Assembly (NCBI GenBank): GCA_003521815.1
Contig: DPHE01000011.1
Location: 1 to 6,881 of the forward strand
Length of the DNA stretch: 6,881 nt
Origin: Colwellia sp.
Lineage (GTDB): Bacteria; Pseudomonadota; Gammaproteobacteria; Enterobacterales; Alteromonadaceae
Direction: 5' to 3'
The notes under the pieces were generated by a model. That model saw only the letters and a list, made by a program, of their open reading frames with translations, was not told the DNA's origin and searched no databases. Shown piece by piece: positions 5,316-6,881 of this stretch. The position numbers and the translations under genes are program-made. Position 1 is the first letter of the stretch, and the number at the start of each line of letters is the position of its first letter.

Positions 5316-5339
5316 AGCCATTTAGACGTCTAGGCGTAA
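5316..5339. promoter_or_regulatory. MetJ operator (tandem met boxes) upstream of metK
   Basis: AGACGTCT at 5324-5331 is an exact copy of the 8-bp met-box consensus bound by the methionine repressor MetJ with SAM as co-repressor. It is flanked in register by AGCCATTT (5316-5323) and AGGCGTAA (5332-5339), each matching 5 of 8 consensus bases, giving the tandem arrangement MetJ needs for cooperative binding. The site lies 147 bases before the metK start and just upstream of its candidate promoters. It implies feedback control of SAM synthesis by SAM. Whether it also affects the divergent miaE is unknown. Confidence 0.8.
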
Positions 5340-5357
5340 AAAACTAGAAAAGTGACT

Positions 5358-5387
5358 TTGAACAGGGTAGAATCTTCACATTATTAT
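5358..5387 (+). promoter_or_regulatory. Candidate metK promoter
   Basis: TTGAAC (5358-5363) and TATTAT (5382-5387) form a reasonable sigma-70 pair with an 18-base spacer, giving a leader of about 90 bases. An alternative -10 is TAGAAT at 5368-5373, whose -35 would lie at about 5345-5350, closer to the MetJ operator and so better placed for repression. The sequence does not settle which is used. Confidence 0.35.
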
Positions 5388-5424
5388 TGTATTACTATCA
5401 ATGTTTACATTTTAGCGCCGCTTT

Positions 5425-5444
5425 TATATAGCTTAAGCCATATA
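5425..5444. repeat. 20-base near-perfect palindrome in the metK leader
   Basis: TATATAGCTTAAGCCATATA is symmetric around GCTTAAGC with a single mismatched pair (A5430/C5439). The 10-mer CTTAAGCCAT within it (5432-5441) recurs exactly 120 bases upstream at 5312-5321, overlapping the first met box. It could be a second regulatory site or coincidence in AT-rich DNA. Confidence 0.45.
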
Positions 5445-5486
5445 ACCCCCAAAGATGGGTACTAAAATGCAATCTGCTGAGGATTT

Positions 5487-6674
5487 ATGTCTAAACACTT
5501 TTTTACTTCAGAGTCTGTTTCTGAAGGCCATCCCGATAAAATAGCCGATCAAATTTCTGATGCGGTTTTAGATGCTATTATTGCTAAAGATAAATTTGCC
5601 CGTGTTGCTTGTGAAACCATGGTAAAAACTGGTGTTGCTATTATTTCAGGCGAAGTGAGTACAAATGCTTGGGTTGATTTAGAAACGATCACGCGTAATG
5701 TTATTAGCGACATTGGTTACACGTCTTCTGATGTTGGTTTTGATGGTGCTACTTGTGGCATTATGAATTTAATTGGTCAACAATCTCCTGAAATAGCCCA
5801 AGGTGTTGATCGTTCGAAACCAGAAGATCAAGGTGCTGGCGACCAAGGCTTAATGTTTGGTTATGCAACTAACGAAACTGAAACTTTAATGCCTGCTCCT
5901 TTATATTACTCTCACCGTTTAGTTGAGCGACAAGCTGAAGCGCGTAAATCAGGTATTTTACCTTGGTTGCGCCCTGATGCTAAATCACAAGTTACCTTTG
6001 TTTATGAAAATAACAAACCGGTTTCGATTGATACTGTCGTACTGTCAACTCAACATAACCCTGATATTAAACAAGAAGATTTAGTTGATGCGGTAATGGA
6101 AAACATTATTAAACATGTCTTGCCAGCAGAGTTGTTAACTGAAAACACTAAATATCACATCAACCCAACAGGTCGTTTTGTTATTGGTGGCCCAGTAGGT
6201 GATTGTGGTTTAACGGGTCGTAAAATTATTGTAGATACATACGGTGGCATGGCACGTCATGGTGGTGGTGCATTTTCAGGTAAAGATCCATCAAAAGTAG
6301 ACAGAAGCGCTGCTTATGCTGGTCGCTATGTTGCTAAAAACATTGTCGCTGCAGGACTTGCTGATAGATGTGAAATTCAAATTTCATACGCAATTGGTGT
6401 TGCTGAGCCTACCTCAATTTCAATTGATACCTTTGACACAGGTAAAATAAGTCAAGAAAGATTAGTTGAGATAGTACGCGAGCATTTTGACTTACGCCCT
6501 TATGGCATCACCAAAATGTTAGACTTATTACACCCTATGTATCAACAAACCGCGGCATATGGTCACTTTGGTCGTGATCCGTTTGAGATGACCGTTGGCG
6601 ATGATACCTTTACTGCCTTTAGTTGGGAAAAAACTGACAAGGCTGATGATTTGCGTAAAGCCGCAGGAATCTAA
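5487..6674 (+). CDS. metK: S-adenosylmethionine synthetase (methionine adenosyltransferase)
   Basis: MetK makes S-adenosylmethionine from methionine and ATP, releasing phosphate and pyrophosphate; it is a cytosolic tetramer needing Mg2+ and K+. The 395-residue protein compares with 384 in E. coli and aligns throughout. Visible motifs are SEGHPDK (12-18) with His15 and Asp17, GAGDQG (116-121), Lys166 in DAKSQVTF, and the glycine-rich phosphate-binding segment GGGAFSGKDPSKVDRSAAY (259-277). The ATG at 5487 follows a GAGGA Shine-Dalgarno at 5479-5483 with a short 3-base gap. An ATG at 5467 is out of frame. A MetJ operator lies upstream and an intrinsic terminator at 6726-6751 ends the unit, so metK is apparently monocistronic. 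No SAM riboswitch was recognised in the leader. Confidence 0.98.
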   Translation: MSKHFFTSESVSEGHPDKIADQISDAVLDAIIAKDKFARVACETMVKTGVAIISGEVSTNAWVDLETITRNVISDIGYTSSDVGFDGATCGIMNLIGQQSPEIAQGVDRSKPEDQGAGDQGLMFGYATNETETLMPAPLYYSHRLVERQAEARKSGILPWLRPDAKSQVTFVYENNKPVSIDTVVLSTQHNPDIKQEDLVDAVMENIIKHVLPAELLTENTKYHINPTGRFVIGGPVGDCGLTGRKIIVDTYGGMARHGGGAFSGKDPSKVDRSAAYAGRYVAKNIVAAGLADRCEIQISYAIGVAEPTSISIDTFDTGKISQERLVEIVREHFDLRPYGITKMLDLLHPMYQQTAAYGHFGRDPFEMTVGDDTFTAFSWEKTDKADDLRKAAGI

Positions 6675-6725
6675 AGCAAGCGATAAATTGTGAGCAAAAT
6701 AGTGTTCGCGCTGAGGATTGAGTAT

Positions 6726-6751
6726 AAACCAGCATTTTTGCTGGTTTTTTT
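6726..6751 (+). terminator. Intrinsic terminator after metK
   Basis: AAACCAGC (6726-6733) pairs perfectly with GCTGGTTT (6740-6747) around the loop ATTTTT, and seven T residues span 6745-6751. It begins 52 bases after the metK stop. The form is canonical. Confidence 0.9.
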
Positions 6752-6881
6752 GTTTATAAATAAAAAATATAGTTAAGCTCACCCATTGTTTTTTAACACC
6801 GTAACCCCTATCTTGTATCTATCTTCTTACTCATAAAAGTAAGCCTTAGTAGACTATGTCCAAAACACGAATTTATCAAAA

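Noticed and set aside
5388..5486. SAM riboswitch in the metK leader
   Set aside because: The leader is about 90 bases and AT-rich, with no recognisable SAM-I or SAM-II helices. A MetJ operator already accounts for SAM control.
6528..6782. Minus-strand 84-residue frame across the metK end and its terminator
   Set aside because: It runs through the metK 3' end and the intrinsic terminator; composition and position indicate a shadow.
6826..6843. Small hairpin CTTACT/AGTAAG near the right edge
   Set aside because: A 6-bp AT-rich stem with no T-run and no clear context is expected by chance.
6856..6881. Possible start of a next gene at the right edge (ATG reading MSKTRIYQ...)
   Set aside because: Only eight codons are visible, there is no clear Shine-Dalgarno, and the sequence is too short to identify. 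It may be real, but the window cannot support it.

Overview
The window reads as an AT-rich chromosomal segment from a marine gammaproteobacterium, most likely an Alteromonadales member of the Colwellia/Thalassotalea kind. This placement is an inference. It rests on close full-length resemblance of every protein to enterobacterial or Alteromonadales homologues, on the presence of a miaE-type gene, and on a MetJ-type operator in front of metK. No phage, transposase, CRISPR, tRNA or rRNA gene is visible.

Layout, left to right. Positions 1-301 hold no convincing gene; they contain an extended -10 promoter candidate and a perfect hairpin at the presumed start of the folD transcript. folD (302-1156, +) follows. 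Positions 1157-1402 lie between the convergent folD and cysS genes and are packed with palindromic and direct repeats. cysS (1403-2809, -) and ppiB (2980-3471, +) diverge from a short shared control region, and the ppiB leader contains a terminator-like hairpin. lpxH (3492-4259, +) follows ppiB by 20 bases and carries a textbook intrinsic-terminator structure inside its own early codons. A 199-base convergent gap separates lpxH from miaE (4459-5223, -, GTG start). miaE and metK (5487-6674, +) diverge from a 263-base region that holds a MetJ operator for metK and a 12-bp inverted repeat around the presumed miaE promoter. metK ends at a good intrinsic terminator; the last 130 bases show no supported gene.

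The genes are core metabolism: one-carbon/folate (FolD), Cys-tRNA charging (CysS), protein folding (PpiB), lipid A synthesis (LpxH), tRNA A37 hydroxylation (MiaE) and S-adenosylmethionine synthesis (MetK). FolD and MetK both feed methyl-group metabolism, and the MiaB step that precedes MiaE consumes SAM, but they are not one operon. I see no evidence of a novel multi-gene system. The points worth a second look are regulatory: the terminator inside lpxH, the ppiB leader hairpin, the inverted repeat around the miaE promoter, and the repeat cluster after folD.
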